NCBI GenBank assembly: GCA_002307235.1
Contig: DBTV01000027.1
Span: 16,393-47,545 of the forward strand
Direction of reading: 5' to 3'
DNA length: 31,153 nt
Source of the DNA: Acidobacteriaceae bacterium UBA1307
GTDB taxonomy: Bacteria; Acidobacteriota; Terriglobia; Terriglobales; Acidobacteriaceae
Numbering within the stretch: position 1 is the first letter of the stretch; the number at the start of each line of letters is the position of its first letter. Positions 1 to 8,900 of this stretch are shown piece after piece. The position numbers were made by a program, and so were the translations under genes. The notes beneath the pieces were generated by a model that did no database searches, was not told the DNA's origin, and saw only the letters and a program-made list of their open reading frames with translations.

Positions 1-306
1 AACGACGTGGCCAAGTACTTCGCGATTATTCCGGCAATGTTTCTGGGCGTCTTCCCGGTGCTCGGCGCGCTCAACATCATGGGTCTGCACTCGCCTCAAT
101 CGGCGATTCTGTCGGCCGTCATCTTCAACGCGTTGATCATCATCGCGCTGGTGCCGTTGGCGCTCAAGGGCGTCAAATATGAGCCGAAACCGGCCGGCGT
201 GCTGTTGCGCAACAATCTGCTGCTCTACGGCGTTGGCGGCATTCTTGTCCCCTTCATCGGCATCAAGGCCATCGACATCTGTCTGGTCGCTCTGCATCTG
301 GCATAA
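1..306 (+). CDS. kdpB: K+-transporting ATPase subunit B, C-terminal fragment
   Basis: Only the last 101 residues are present; the reading frame is already open at base 1 (N-D-V-A-K-Y-F...). The segment NDVAKYFAIIPAMF and the following hydrophobic helices match the conserved end of KdpB, the catalytic P-type ATPase subunit of the high-affinity Kdp potassium pump in the inner membrane. The phosphorylation motif and nucleotide-binding domains lie outside the window. It ends 15 nt before kdpC, in the usual kdpA-kdpB-kdpC order, so the two are almost certainly co-transcribed. The call is firm from the C-terminal motif plus the neighbouring kdpC. Confidence 0.93.
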   Translation, partial: NDVAKYFAIIPAMFLGVFPVLGALNIMGLHSPQSAILSAVIFNALIIIALVPLALKGVKYEPKPAGVLLRNNLLLYGVGGILVPFIGIKAIDICLVALHLA

Positions 307-321
307 GCAAAGGAGAACACC

Positions 322-957
322 ATGTCCGCAACATTTGCGACTCACGATACGCTGCACCACGCCGATGTGCCCGTGCCACAGGCACCGGTCGCGCACTCCC
401 TCTGGGGAACCTCGATCCGCTTCACGCTCATCGCCACACTGATCTTTGGTCTTGCTTATCCGCTGTTCGTCACCGGCATCGCCACCGCACTGTTTCCGCA
501 TCAGGCCTCGGGCAGTCTGATTCTGAAGGATGGTCAGGTGATCGGCTCCACGCTTCTGGCACAGAGCTTCACCTCGGATCGCTACTTCCATCCGCGTCCT
601 TCGGCGGCAGGCAACGGTTATGACGCCACGGCCTCGGGCGGCTCGAATCTCGCGCAGTCCAGCGCCAAGCTGGTGGCGCGACTGCAGGGCGACATCGACA
701 AACTGGCCGCGCAGAATCACGGCCAGCCTGTGCCCATCGACATGGTGACGACCTCGGGCTCGGGCCTCGACCCGGACATCACGCCCGACAACGCCGTCTA
801 TCAGGCACCGCGCATTGCCAGGGCGCGCGGCCTCTCCAACGACACCGTGCGACAGTTGATTGCGCGCAACACCACACCGCGCCAGTTCGGCCTGCTCGGC
901 GAACCACGCGTCAACGTACTTGCACTCAACCTTGCGCTCGATCAGAGCGCGCACTAG
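322..957 (+). CDS. kdpC: K+-transporting ATPase subunit C
   Basis: A 211-aa protein starting at ATG 322, behind a clear AAAGGAGA ribosome site at about 309-316. KdpC is the small single-span subunit that stabilises KdpB and assists ATP binding in the KdpFABC potassium pump. After a His/Pro-rich cytoplasmic N-terminus of about 26 residues comes one membrane segment (about 32-55). A periplasmic domain follows, with the family signatures GSLILKDGQVIGSTLLAQSF, FHPRPSAAGNGYDATASGGSNL and GSGLDPDITPDNAVYQAPRIA. The protein is slightly longer than the usual 190 or so residues because of the N-terminal extension. The gene is followed by a strong hairpin terminator. kdpD/E regulatory genes are not visible here. 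Confidence 0.96.
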   Translation: MSATFATHDTLHHADVPVPQAPVAHSLWGTSIRFTLIATLIFGLAYPLFVTGIATALFPHQASGSLILKDGQVIGSTLLAQSFTSDRYFHPRPSAAGNGYDATASGGSNLAQSSAKLVARLQGDIDKLAAQNHGQPVPIDMVTTSGSGLDPDITPDNAVYQAPRIARARGLSNDTVRQLIARNTTPRQFGLLGEPRVNVLALNLALDQSAH

Positions 958-969
958 ACCCAGAAAAAC

Positions 970-1015
970 AAAAGAGGCTGGCGCAGAGATTTTTCTGCGC
1001 CAGCCTCTTTTTGCG
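970..1015. terminator. Bidirectional intrinsic terminator between kdpC and the esterase gene
   Basis: A perfect 18-bp inverted repeat (970-987 with 994-1011) surrounds a 6-nt loop. The stem reads AAAGAGGCTGGCGCAGA on the left arm. It is flanked by A-rich sequence on the left and a T run on the right, so it can terminate both kdpC (plus) and the minus-strand esterase gene that ends at 1026. Confidence 0.93.
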
Positions 1016-1025
1016 CTGCAATGCC

Positions 1026-2393
1026 TCAGTGCACTTGCTCAGCCTTGAGCGTCTTCGCCGCCCAGGCAGCATAGATGAGCCGGTCTTCATTCGCCTTCCA
1101 CTCCTCGGGCGAATAGACCATCAGATCCTCGCGCGGAATAGCGGGAAAACCTGAGCCCACGGCATCGAGCCCACCCTCGCGATCTTCGCGCAGATAATTC
1201 GGCGAGATGGCAACGTGATTCTCCTTGATCCATGCAGAGATGTGCGTTGTACCTGCGGCGCGAATCGCCGCATCATCCCAGAGTGCAAAGTGCAGTTGAT
1301 GATGGAGCCAAAGCACACCGTCGAGGTTGACCCAACTGGTGCGGTGACTGATGCCGGGATAGCGAATCGCCGTGAACAGCCCATGCTCGCTGCCGTGCAA
1401 CGCGGCCGCACGTGCATGCACTTCGTCGAACCAGGCCTGCGGATGCTCGGGCATCTTCACCACCGTATCCTGCTCGCCGTTCATCAAAAACATTGGCCCG
1501 CGCGCAGCATTGAGGGCGTAAAGAATCGCGCCGCGATCACCCATCACGCCCAGCGCGCGCCAGGGCGGCGACTGGCATGGCAGCTTGCCGAGATCGAAGT
1601 AGCCGCGCGGTCCGTCGTAGTCACCACCACCGCTCAGCAGCACCGCATGAATGCGCGGGTCGATGGCTCCCGTGATGCCGGTAATGTAGGCCCCCATCGA
1701 ATAACCGACGGTGCCAATGCGCGCCGGATCGACCTCAGGCAGCGAGCGCAGATAGCTGACCGCCTGCATCACGTCGACCTGCATCAGGCCCGCCAACCGC
1801 TGCCCCCAGTGCGGCGTGTCAACAACCTTGTCGTGTTCGGAAGGAAAGGCAAGGCTGGCACGCTGGCTGTTGCGCTCGCCCTCGCCGATCGGGTCATAGG
1901 TGACCACGACCGCGCCAGCCTTGGCGAAGAGCATGCCGCTATAAAAGGCATACCAGCCAAACTTGTCGTTGCCGTGCCCGTTCACAACGACGATGCCCGG
2001 CAACTTGCCACGACCGTGCGCCGTCTTCGGATCAGGCCGGTAGACGATGGCGGGCACGCGCATGCCATCGGCCGTCGCATAGCTGACGCGGTCGGCCACC
2101 ACACCCGGCATCGGCGCAAAGCTCGCATGCACGCGTGCCTCAAGCGCGGGCAGCTTTGCCGGGATATAAAGTTGCTTGCGTATCTCCGCCTGCCATAGGG
2201 CGTTGCGCTTTTTTCGCTGCGCCGCGGTCAGCTTCGCCTCCGGCGCAAAGAGCTTGCCTGCGAACTCCGGCGCTGTCGAAAAAAACTGATCCGGGCGCGG
2301 ATCGCCACCGCCACCCGCGGCCACCTGTGCCTGCACGGCAACGCCAGAAAGCATCATCGCCGCCGCGCATGTAATCGAAAAAAATTGCCGCAT
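1026..2393 (-). CDS. Secreted alpha/beta-hydrolase, acetyl-esterase-like
   Basis: A 455-aa protein starting at the ATG at 2393, preceded by GGGGAG with 7-nt spacing. A longer reading frame to 2435 would put 14 residues before a clear signal peptide (MRQFFSITCAAAMMLSGVAVQA), so the shorter start is chosen. The fold is read from the strand after LPGIVVVNGHGND, the nucleophile elbow GYSMG (Ser232), the acid region NGEQDT (Asp309) and the late His350 in GISHRTSW: a Ser-Asp-His triad. It resembles the dienelactone hydrolase / acetyl-xylan-esterase-like group of periplasmic hydrolases. The exact substrate is not readable. The gene lies 38 nt after the GH43 gene in the same direction, so removal of acetyl or other ester groups from the same glycan is a reasonable inference. 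Confidence 0.82.
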   Translation of the reverse strand: MRQFFSITCAAAMMLSGVAVQAQVAAGGGGDPRPDQFFSTAPEFAGKLFAPEAKLTAAQRKKRNALWQAEIRKQLYIPAKLPALEARVHASFAPMPGVVADRVSYATADGMRVPAIVYRPDPKTAHGRGKLPGIVVVNGHGNDKFGWYAFYSGMLFAKAGAVVVTYDPIGEGERNSQRASLAFPSEHDKVVDTPHWGQRLAGLMQVDVMQAVSYLRSLPEVDPARIGTVGYSMGAYITGITGAIDPRIHAVLLSGGGDYDGPRGYFDLGKLPCQSPPWRALGVMGDRGAILYALNAARGPMFLMNGEQDTVVKMPEHPQAWFDEVHARAAALHGSEHGLFTAIRYPGISHRTSWVNLDGVLWLHHQLHFALWDDAAIRAAGTTHISAWIKENHVAISPNYLREDREGGLDAVGSGFPAIPREDLMVYSPEEWKANEDRLIYAAWAAKTLKAEQVH

Positions 2394-2431
2394 GATTTTT
2401 CTCCCCGAAGAAGACTTCACACAAGCAACCA

Positions 2432-4072
2432 TCAACGCTCAAAGCGAAACCAGTCAAAGTCGGTGTAACCAACCTCGCCGCCCGTCTTCTCACCGGTCGC
2501 GAACAGGCCAATCTTTGCGCCGATCCACTGCCCCTTGCTCGCATGAAACGCTCGGCCCACCGGCTCAAAGTGCGTGCCGTCACTTGAATAGGCAAAGCGC
2601 ACCTGTGCCGCATCATCGACCGTTGCACGCAGATAGAGATCGCCCTCGGCCACACGCACCGGAGCACTTTCTTCGGCAACCTTGCTGGCGGCAGCCTTCA
2701 ACCGCGTGCTCTGCACCAGCGCGAGGCCCGCATCGGTCTTGCGCAAAATCAACGCCGAGTAGTCGAGTCCCATCACGACCAGCCCCGTCTGTTCTCCGGC
2801 ATAGGCGAGGTGCGGCGCGAGTTTTGTCGTCACCTTAAAGCTGCGCGCCGGAAACTTTTGCAACAGCAGATTCGGCGTCTCCCACAGATTTGGATTCGCC
2901 GTCGGCTGATAGACATTCACCATACGCAGCACACCACGCGCGGGAAACGGCAGCGCCCAGTTCGGTTCCGGGTTGGCCTGCCACTGCCACTGCGGACCGA
3001 TCGCCGTGCCCGCGAACTCATCGGAGTCCAGCGGATTGTAGGCGCGGGAATCGGCCTTCAGCGCGGGCTTGCGATAGGTCAGCACGGGCTCGCCGACGCC
3101 TTCGGCATTTTGATGCACGCCCATCACTGGCCAATCGTCCTGCCAGCGCATCGGTTCCAGATGCACCACGCGGCCATACGGCCCCTGATCCTGAAAGTGC
3201 AGAAACCAGTCTTCACCCGAAGGCGTATCGACCCACGCGCCCTGATGCGGTCCGTTGGTTGGCGTCGAGCCCTGTGCCAGCACCACGCGACGCTCATACG
3301 GCCCATAAATATTCTTCGCGCGATAGATCACCTGCCAGCCCGTGGGCACGCCACCGGCCGGCGCAAAGACATAGTAGTAGCCGTGACGCTTGTAGATCTT
3401 CGGTCCCTCGATGGTCGGGTCCTGCGGATGACCGTCGATGATGATCGCTCCGTCGTCGAGCAAACGCGAGCCGTCGGCCGCCATGCGATTGACAACGATC
3501 ACCGCCTTGGCTCCGGCGCGTGTTCCCGCCAGCGCATTCACCAGATAGGCGTTGCCATCGTCGTCCCACAGCGGGCAGGGGTCGATCCACCCCTTGGCTG
3601 CCTTCACCTGATGGGGTTCGCTCCATGGGCCGGTGATCGAGGTGGCCGTGATGACGTAGATGCCCAGATCCGGGTCGGGATAGAAGATGTAAAACTTGCC
3701 ATCGTGATAGCGAATGGCCGGAGCCCAGACGCCGTTGCCGTGCTGCGTGACCTTGTAACGATCCTCGGGCAACTGGCGCGCGAAGCCGTGAGCTACAATC
3801 TCCCAGTGCACAAGGTCGCGCGAGTGCAGAATCGGCAGGCCCGGCACGGCATCAAAGCTCGAGGCGACCAGATAGAAGTCCTCGCCAACGCGCACCACAT
3901 CCGGATCGGAGTAGTCCGCATAGAGTACCGGATTCTTGAAGGTGCCATCGCCGTTGTCAGGATTCCAGACCTTCGAGGTCTGTGCATTGCACCATGCCGC
4001 GCAGGTAAACATCGCCCACAATGCCAGCCACCCTGCACGCAATCCGCTTGCATGCTGTTTTCTCTCCGCCAT
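2432..4072 (-). CDS. Secreted family 43 glycoside hydrolase (beta-xylosidase / arabinofuranosidase-like)
   Basis: A 546-aa protein from ATG 4072. A GTG at 4099 is the alternative start, but the ATG puts the signal peptide (ending near CNAQ, residues 28-31) at the N-terminus. GH43 enzymes are inverting five-bladed beta-propellers acting on xylan or arabinan side chains. The three acidic residues are visible: general base Asp56 in YSDPD, pKa-modulating Asp164 in WIDPCPLWDDDG, and general acid Glu222 in PTIEGPKIY. Residues from about 345 onward form a beta-sandwich, as in GH43 enzymes carrying a xylosidase C-terminal concanavalin-like domain. The NPVLYADYSDPDVVRVG start and SSFDAVPGLPILHS segment fit xylosidase-like members, but substrate within GH43 cannot be settled from sequence alone. 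It is the upstream gene of a two-gene unit with the esterase. Confidence 0.9.
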   Translation of the reverse strand: MAERKQHASGLRAGWLALWAMFTCAAWCNAQTSKVWNPDNGDGTFKNPVLYADYSDPDVVRVGEDFYLVASSFDAVPGLPILHSRDLVHWEIVAHGFARQLPEDRYKVTQHGNGVWAPAIRYHDGKFYIFYPDPDLGIYVITATSITGPWSEPHQVKAAKGWIDPCPLWDDDGNAYLVNALAGTRAGAKAVIVVNRMAADGSRLLDDGAIIIDGHPQDPTIEGPKIYKRHGYYYVFAPAGGVPTGWQVIYRAKNIYGPYERRVVLAQGSTPTNGPHQGAWVDTPSGEDWFLHFQDQGPYGRVVHLEPMRWQDDWPVMGVHQNAEGVGEPVLTYRKPALKADSRAYNPLDSDEFAGTAIGPQWQWQANPEPNWALPFPARGVLRMVNVYQPTANPNLWETPNLLLQKFPARSFKVTTKLAPHLAYAGEQTGLVVMGLDYSALILRKTDAGLALVQSTRLKAAASKVAEESAPVRVAEGDLYLRATVDDAAQVRFAYSSDGTHFEPVGRAFHASKGQWIGAKIGLFATGEKTGGEVGYTDFDWFRFER

Positions 4073-4109
4073 GCCTATCCGCTTTCCTTGAAGACGCACT
4101 TCAGAACCA

Positions 4110-4150
4110 CGCGCCCCACGAAGTTAACTCAGCAACACATTGTACCGTTG
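4110..4150 (-). promoter_or_regulatory. Candidate promoter of the GH43-esterase unit
   Basis: On the minus strand a TACAAT box (4144 down to 4139) lies about 67 nt upstream of the GH43 start codon. No good -35 hexamer is found at 16-18 nt. A GTTAAC palindrome (4123-4128) lies just downstream of the box; the same hexamer recurs in the receptor-regulator divergent region (5689-5694). The area is short (4100-4184) and lies between the regulator stop and the GH43 start, so it is the only place for a private promoter. Weak evidence. Confidence 0.35.
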
Positions 4151-4184
4151 TGTCACTCGTTCCGCAGTGAGGAGCGGCATTGCG

Positions 4185-5582
4185 TTAGTGGGAGAGAGGA
4201 TAAATCCTATAGGCCTCGACCGTGGCAGACAGCGGCGTTCCCCGCAGTTGATTGATCTTCAGCAGCACCTCAAAGGGAGGAAAGCTCTTGGCGTGGAAGC
4301 GGTGAAGCAGGCCCGCCATCTGTTCTTCCGAGGAAAGAAAATCGCTGGCCGCCTCCGTTGCCTCCGAGCCCGTGCCTTCGACAATCAAGACACTGGTTCC
4401 CCGGGAATATTGGGGCAAATAGGCAATCACGCAATATCCAACGTTGTCGCTGGTGAGATAGTTCTTTGGTTCGCCCGGTTGAGGCGCGCGGTTTTCGATA
4501 TAGCTGTGGCCAGTATCGACGAATCGGGTGATCTGCCCAAAGTTCAGCTTCTCGTCAAAGATGCCTTCCCAGGGGTTGGCGAGCATTCCTCCGATCAAAA
4601 TGACATTGTTCTGCTCCAGAAAGGCCGAAGGAAACTGTCGCGCTCCAAAAAAGCGAAGACGCCCGTTTCCTGGCTCGAGCAACTGAATCTTCTGCGCGGC
4701 CTTGAATTCGCTTACGCTCCCAAGTCCTTTAGAACCTATAATATTGACCGTTTGTTGCACCTCGGGAGAAAGCGCATGCGTTTGCTCGGCACTCGGGAAA
4801 TTGCGATTGATATAGGCATTGTAGGAGGGCAACAGATGCGTAATCTGCTCATTCAAGAGCAAGGAATTGTCGCTGAGGACCAGATCGACTTCATGCGGAG
4901 AATCAAAAAAACTAGCCCAAAAGACAGACAAACTCGGAGTCGAACGCCAAGGCGCAAGGCTGCGTTGCAATGCCTCAATGCGCCTATGGTCTCGTATCAT
5001 ATTGATTGAAAGCAAGATAACAATGAGAAACAGAGCGCATCCCACCACGATCATCGCGCCCCAGAGCTTGCCGGAAACGGTGACGGTTGATCGGAATGGA
5101 ATCGTTGGCTCATGGGTGCCCGCAGCATCGGACAGTTGTACGGCTGGGTTTTCCGGCACCGCGAGCGCCACGGAAGAGTCGGAGTCCTGCTCCGGCGGAA
5201 AGGCGATACGCGAAGAGAAAATGATGCGGTAACTGCCACGCGCCACGGAAATGATGGTCTTTTCGTCTTTTCCACTATCAGAAAAGTACTGCGCCAGACG
5301 CTTGCGCAGATGAGCCACCTGAACGCGAACAATATTGTCGTCGACAGGATTGAAGCTGGCGGGCCGTCGAAGGACCTTGTAGGCAATCTCCGTCTCTCGA
5401 ATCGGCTCCTCGGGATGAAGCAGGGTCTGGCGAACAAGGAAGAAAAGAATGTCGCGCATCTGGTCAGAACGCGAGAGAAGCGGACTGGCGGCGATGCGGG
5501 CAACCAGGTGCCAACGCGGATCCCGTTCTAGAGCGGAAGGCGTAAGGCTAGACTCTTTTACCCTATTCAAGACAGGAGGCAT
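4185..5582 (-). CDS. Membrane-anchored winged-helix transcriptional regulator (CadC/ToxR-like layout)
   Basis: A 465-aa protein from ATG 5582 with AAGGA 8 nt upstream. Residues about 20-123 form an OmpR-type winged-helix DNA-binding domain: Q41-M-R-D-I-L-F-F-L, IRETEIAYKVLRR, DDNIVRVQVAHLRKRL, and a wing ending GSYRIIF. A linker leads to one membrane segment (about 173-196), and the rest (about 197-465) is predicted to be extracytoplasmic. It looks like an alpha/beta ligand-sensing domain with no motif I can name. This wHTH-TM layout is one I recall as frequent in Acidobacteriota. It would sense a signal outside the membrane and bind DNA directly, without a kinase. It lies between the hydrolase pair and the divergent TonB-dependent receptor, so local control of both is the likely job; this is inference. 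Confidence 0.83.
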   Translation of the reverse strand: MPPVLNRVKESSLTPSALERDPRWHLVARIAASPLLSRSDQMRDILFFLVRQTLLHPEEPIRETEIAYKVLRRPASFNPVDDNIVRVQVAHLRKRLAQYFSDSGKDEKTIISVARGSYRIIFSSRIAFPPEQDSDSSVALAVPENPAVQLSDAAGTHEPTIPFRSTVTVSGKLWGAMIVVGCALFLIVILLSINMIRDHRRIEALQRSLAPWRSTPSLSVFWASFFDSPHEVDLVLSDNSLLLNEQITHLLPSYNAYINRNFPSAEQTHALSPEVQQTVNIIGSKGLGSVSEFKAAQKIQLLEPGNGRLRFFGARQFPSAFLEQNNVILIGGMLANPWEGIFDEKLNFGQITRFVDTGHSYIENRAPQPGEPKNYLTSDNVGYCVIAYLPQYSRGTSVLIVEGTGSEATEAASDFLSSEEQMAGLLHRFHAKSFPPFEVLLKINQLRGTPLSATVEAYRIYPLSH

Positions 5583-5584
5583 AT

Positions 5585-5598
5585 GATAAGTCCTTATC
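5585..5598. repeat. Palindrome overlapping the ribosome site of the regulator gene
   Basis: GATAAG and CTTATC separated by 2 nt, lying 3-16 nt before the regulator start codon and overlapping its AAGGA ribosome site. The gap is too short for an RNA hairpin loop, so a protein-binding (autoregulatory) site is the more likely use. Confidence 0.4.
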
Positions 5599-5612
5599 TG
5601 GTCTTCATTTTC

Positions 5613-5650
5613 TAGAAAGATACGCCGGAAGGCCTTTTAAAATCTTTCTA
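5613..5650. repeat. 9-bp inverted repeat with 20-nt spacer
   Basis: TAGAAAGAT (5613-5621) is exactly reverse-complementary to ATCTTTCTA (5642-5650). The 20-nt spacer itself contains a small GCC-GGAA-GGC hairpin (5624-5633). The repeat lies in the upstream region of the wHTH-TM regulator and could be an operator or a structured leader. Confidence 0.45.
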
Positions 5651-5689
5651 CAAAGTACCTGAAAACAAATGATTTTCGCGTAAAGAATG

Positions 5690-5713
5690 TTAACGGGATT
5701 ACTATATCGTTAA
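5690..5713. repeat. TTAACG-N12-CGTTAA inverted repeat, candidate operator
   Basis: TTAACG (5690-5695) and CGTTAA (5708-5713) are exact inverted half-sites with 12 nt between, so their centres lie 18 nt apart. This is roughly two helical turns and suits a dimeric winged-helix protein. The left half lies within GTTAAC, which also occurs upstream of the GH43 gene (4123-4128). Confidence 0.4.
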
Positions 5714-5985
5714 TTCACTTTCACCTTTATGGGAGGATTCCCAGACTGTTTCAAATGGCAGCACATCCATCGAACTTTGCTGTAAGCGACTCCGTTGCGC
5801 GTGCAGAGGATGCTGTTTTCTTTTGTGCGCAGTCAACACCGACCACAAAAGATGCACCAGAAACAAAGGTTGAAGGGATTTCACAACACTTAAGCCTGAC
5901 CGGCACCTTGCCTTGGCAATGGTCGGATCGGCTTACAGAAACGTACAGCCCTAAGCGCAGAGCGCAAGAAAGGGAGGCAATCAAT

Positions 5986-8900
5986 ATGAGTATCCAATCC
6001 AGAGCATTGGGCCGGAGTTTCCGGTCAGTAGCTTTCGTGCTGATGACAATGCTTGTTCTTTTGGGAGCCAGTCGCAGTTTAAGAGCCCAGGGAACAACGG
6101 GAGCCCTTACGGGGACCGTTTCCGATCAAAACGGCGCCGTGATTCCCGGAGCAACCATAACGGTGCACCAGGTGGAAACCAACGCCGAGCACGTTATCAC
6201 CAGCTCGGATGCTGGCACCTACAAGGCCCTGATTCTGCCGCCAGGCCACTACACCATTAAAGTGGAAAAGGGCGGATTCAAGTCGACGACGCAGGGCGGA
6301 ATCTTGCTTTCGATCAACCAGACGCTCACCGTGGACATCAAGCTGGAAATCGGCTCGGCCACGGAGAGCGTGGAGGTAACGACCGCGCCGCCGGTGATCC
6401 AGACCGAAGACAGCTCGGTGGGCCAGCTCATCGATTCGCAGTCCATCCAGAACACCCCGTTGAATGGCCGACTGAGCGTGATGGGACTGATCGCGCTGGC
6501 CCCCGGCATGCAGGGCGTGGGCGCGCAGGATCAGGCAGCGACCCGCGGCCTGACCGTAGCCTCCGGTACCGGCAGCCGCAACTCCTATGGCGGCCTGGGC
6601 ATTATCTTCGACGGCGTCATCAACAAGGAAATCACCCTGCAGCGTGGCGAACCCGAAGTACCTTCGCTCGATGCCCTGTCGCAGTTCAAGGTGCTTTCGA
6701 CCGGCGCTCCTGCCGAGTTCAACGAGCCGACGCAGATCATCGTTGTCAGCGCCAGCGGCACCAACCAGTATCACGGCGAGTTGTTCGAGTACAACCGCTC
6801 GAAGGGCACTGCGGCCAAGTCGTACTTCAATGGCTCGCAGGCACGTTCCCCTTATGAGCGCAATGAATTTGGCGGAAACTTCGCCGGCCCGGTCTTCATT
6901 CCCCATATCTACAACGGCAAGGATCGCACCTTCTTCTTCTTCGCCTACGAGGGCTTCAAGCTGACCCAGTCGAAGGCACTTTCGACCCAGCAGCCAACGG
7001 CACTGATGCGCCAGGGCATTTTTACGGAGCTCACCTCGACCACGCTGCTCGATCCTTCGACCGGCGCAGCCTTCACCACCAACAACGTGATTCCTGCGAG
7101 CCGCATCAACTCGGTTTCCCAAAAACTGTTGAACCTGCTGATTCCGACGCCGACGACCAGCGGCGTGGGCACCAACACCAATGAGCTGGTTCCCTACAAG
7201 AGCGACATTCAGCGCATCTCGCTGCGGTTGGATCACAAAATCAACGACAACAACAATGTTCGTTTCACCTGGCTGCGCGCCTTCTACGGTCCGAACACGA
7301 CGACCGGCAACGATAGCCTGCAGGGCGGCAACTCAGGCGACGGCGAGCATAACTCGCACTTCATTCTTGGCTACACGCACACCTTCTCGCCGACGCTGGT
7401 ACTGGACACCAACTTCGACTTCTTCCACCTGCCGATCTACCGCACGCCACAGAATGTGAGCACCGACTTCGCGGCGATCATTCCTGATCTGGCGACGCAG
7501 TTGATCAATGGCGCGCCGCACATCAACTTCACCCGCTCGGGAACGCAGAACATCGGCGAAACCGGATCGAAGGATCTGGAACAGGCCGTGCAGTTGAACG
7601 GCTCGCTGACCAAGGTCTTTGCCCATCACACGGTGAAGATCGGTGCCTCCTATGTATACGACAACCACTGGAACCTGCAGATGCAGGGCGGTGCGCTCGA
7701 CTCCAACGACCAATACGAGCACGGCCGGTTTGACTTCAACGGCCAGTACACGGGCTATGACGTTGCCGACTTCCTGCTCGGTCTGCCGCAGTTGTCGGCT
7801 CAGGCAACTCCGGCATCCCTGGCGCAGCGCAATATCTCCAGCCAGTGGGCCGGCTACATTCAGGATGACTGGAAGATTCTGCCGAAGCTGACGATCAACG
7901 CCGGCGTTCGCTATGATCTGCAGTGGTTCCAGCCGGGCCCCTACAACCAGAACTCGCTGTGGATTCCCTCGCTGAGCAAGATCGTGATCTTCGGCAACAC
8001 GATTCCCGCTTCGGTGACGAGCAAGTACAGCAACAACGTATTGCAGTACGTGACGACCTCGGCCGCGGCTGGTTTGCCGAACAATGTGTTCAGCTATCTG
8101 GACCGCCCCTCCAAGAACTTCGCCCCACGCGTCGGCTTTGCCTATGAGGCTTTGCCGAACACGGTGGTGCGCGGCGCCTTCGGCATCTACTTCAATCTGA
8201 TTCCTTCGTTCTACGTGAACGAGATGATGGGCAACCTTCCCTTCACCTCGCTGAACACGTACACGAACTCGACCACCTATGCGTCAGCCTTTACGATGAG
8301 CAATGCCTTCTCGACGTCGAGCTCGGTTTCGTCGCAGCCTTCGGTCGCGGCGATTCATCCGCTCGTAACGCCCTACACCGAGGAGTACAACCTGGCCGTT
8401 GAGCGCCAGTTCTCCAAGGGAATCAGCCTGCGCGTGGGCTATGTAGGCCAGCACAACCTGAAGCAGACCAACCATGGCGGCTCGGGCAATACCGCGCCGG
8501 AGTTGAACCTCTACGATCCGGCGGGCTCATCCTACGACTTCACCAAGTCTGCCGCCAACAACCGTCCGTTTGCCTCACTGGGTTCGATCGCCTACAACAT
8601 GGATCCGATCTTCCACAGCACGATGAACTCCCTGCAAGTCGGCGTACACAAGCAGTACAACAAGAACCTGTCGGTAGGCGCCGAGTACCAGTGGGTCCGC
8701 GTGCTGGGCGTTGAGAACTTTGAAAACCCCACTGGCAAGCACATGCGCGATTCCTATGGCCCGATTGCCGGCATCACGCCGCAGGTGCTGCAGTTGAACT
8801 ACACCTACGCGCTGCCGTTTGGCCAGGGACAGTTCTTCTTCCCGCATGTGAACAACACGATCAACAAGGCCATCAGGGGATGGGAGATCTCGGGTGTCGT

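Larger units (their letters stand above)
5583..5985. promoter_or_regulatory. Divergent regulatory region between wHTH-TM regulator and TonB-dependent receptor
   Basis: 403 bp without a convincing gene and clearly richer in A+T than its flanks. It holds three inverted repeats, listed separately (5585-5598, 5613-5650, 5690-5713). An open frame runs through the right part in phase with the receptor (ATG at 5755), but that ATG has its nearest GGGAGG 18 nt away. The true receptor start is at 5986, so 5714-5985 is best read as promoter plus 5' untranslated leader. No clear sigma70 promoter was identified. Confidence 0.6.

Noticed and set aside
1215..2198. 327-codon open frame on the plus strand opposite the esterase gene
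   Set aside because: Antisense shadow in GC-rich sequence; the product is Arg/His-rich with no motif, while the minus strand has a signal peptide and catalytic triad.
2810..4255. 481-codon open frame on the plus strand opposite the GH43 gene
   Set aside because: Shadow frame; low-complexity product, no ribosome site, and GH43 catalytic motifs lie on the other strand.
5755..5985. N-terminal extension of the TonB-dependent receptor from ATG 5755
   Set aside because: Nearest GGGAGG is 18 nt away, the extra 77 residues look non-coding, and a signal peptide with a good ribosome site begins at 5986.
6079..7236. 385-codon minus-strand frame opposite the TonB-dependent receptor
   Set aside because: Shadow frame with compositionally biased product; the receptor frame is continuous over it.
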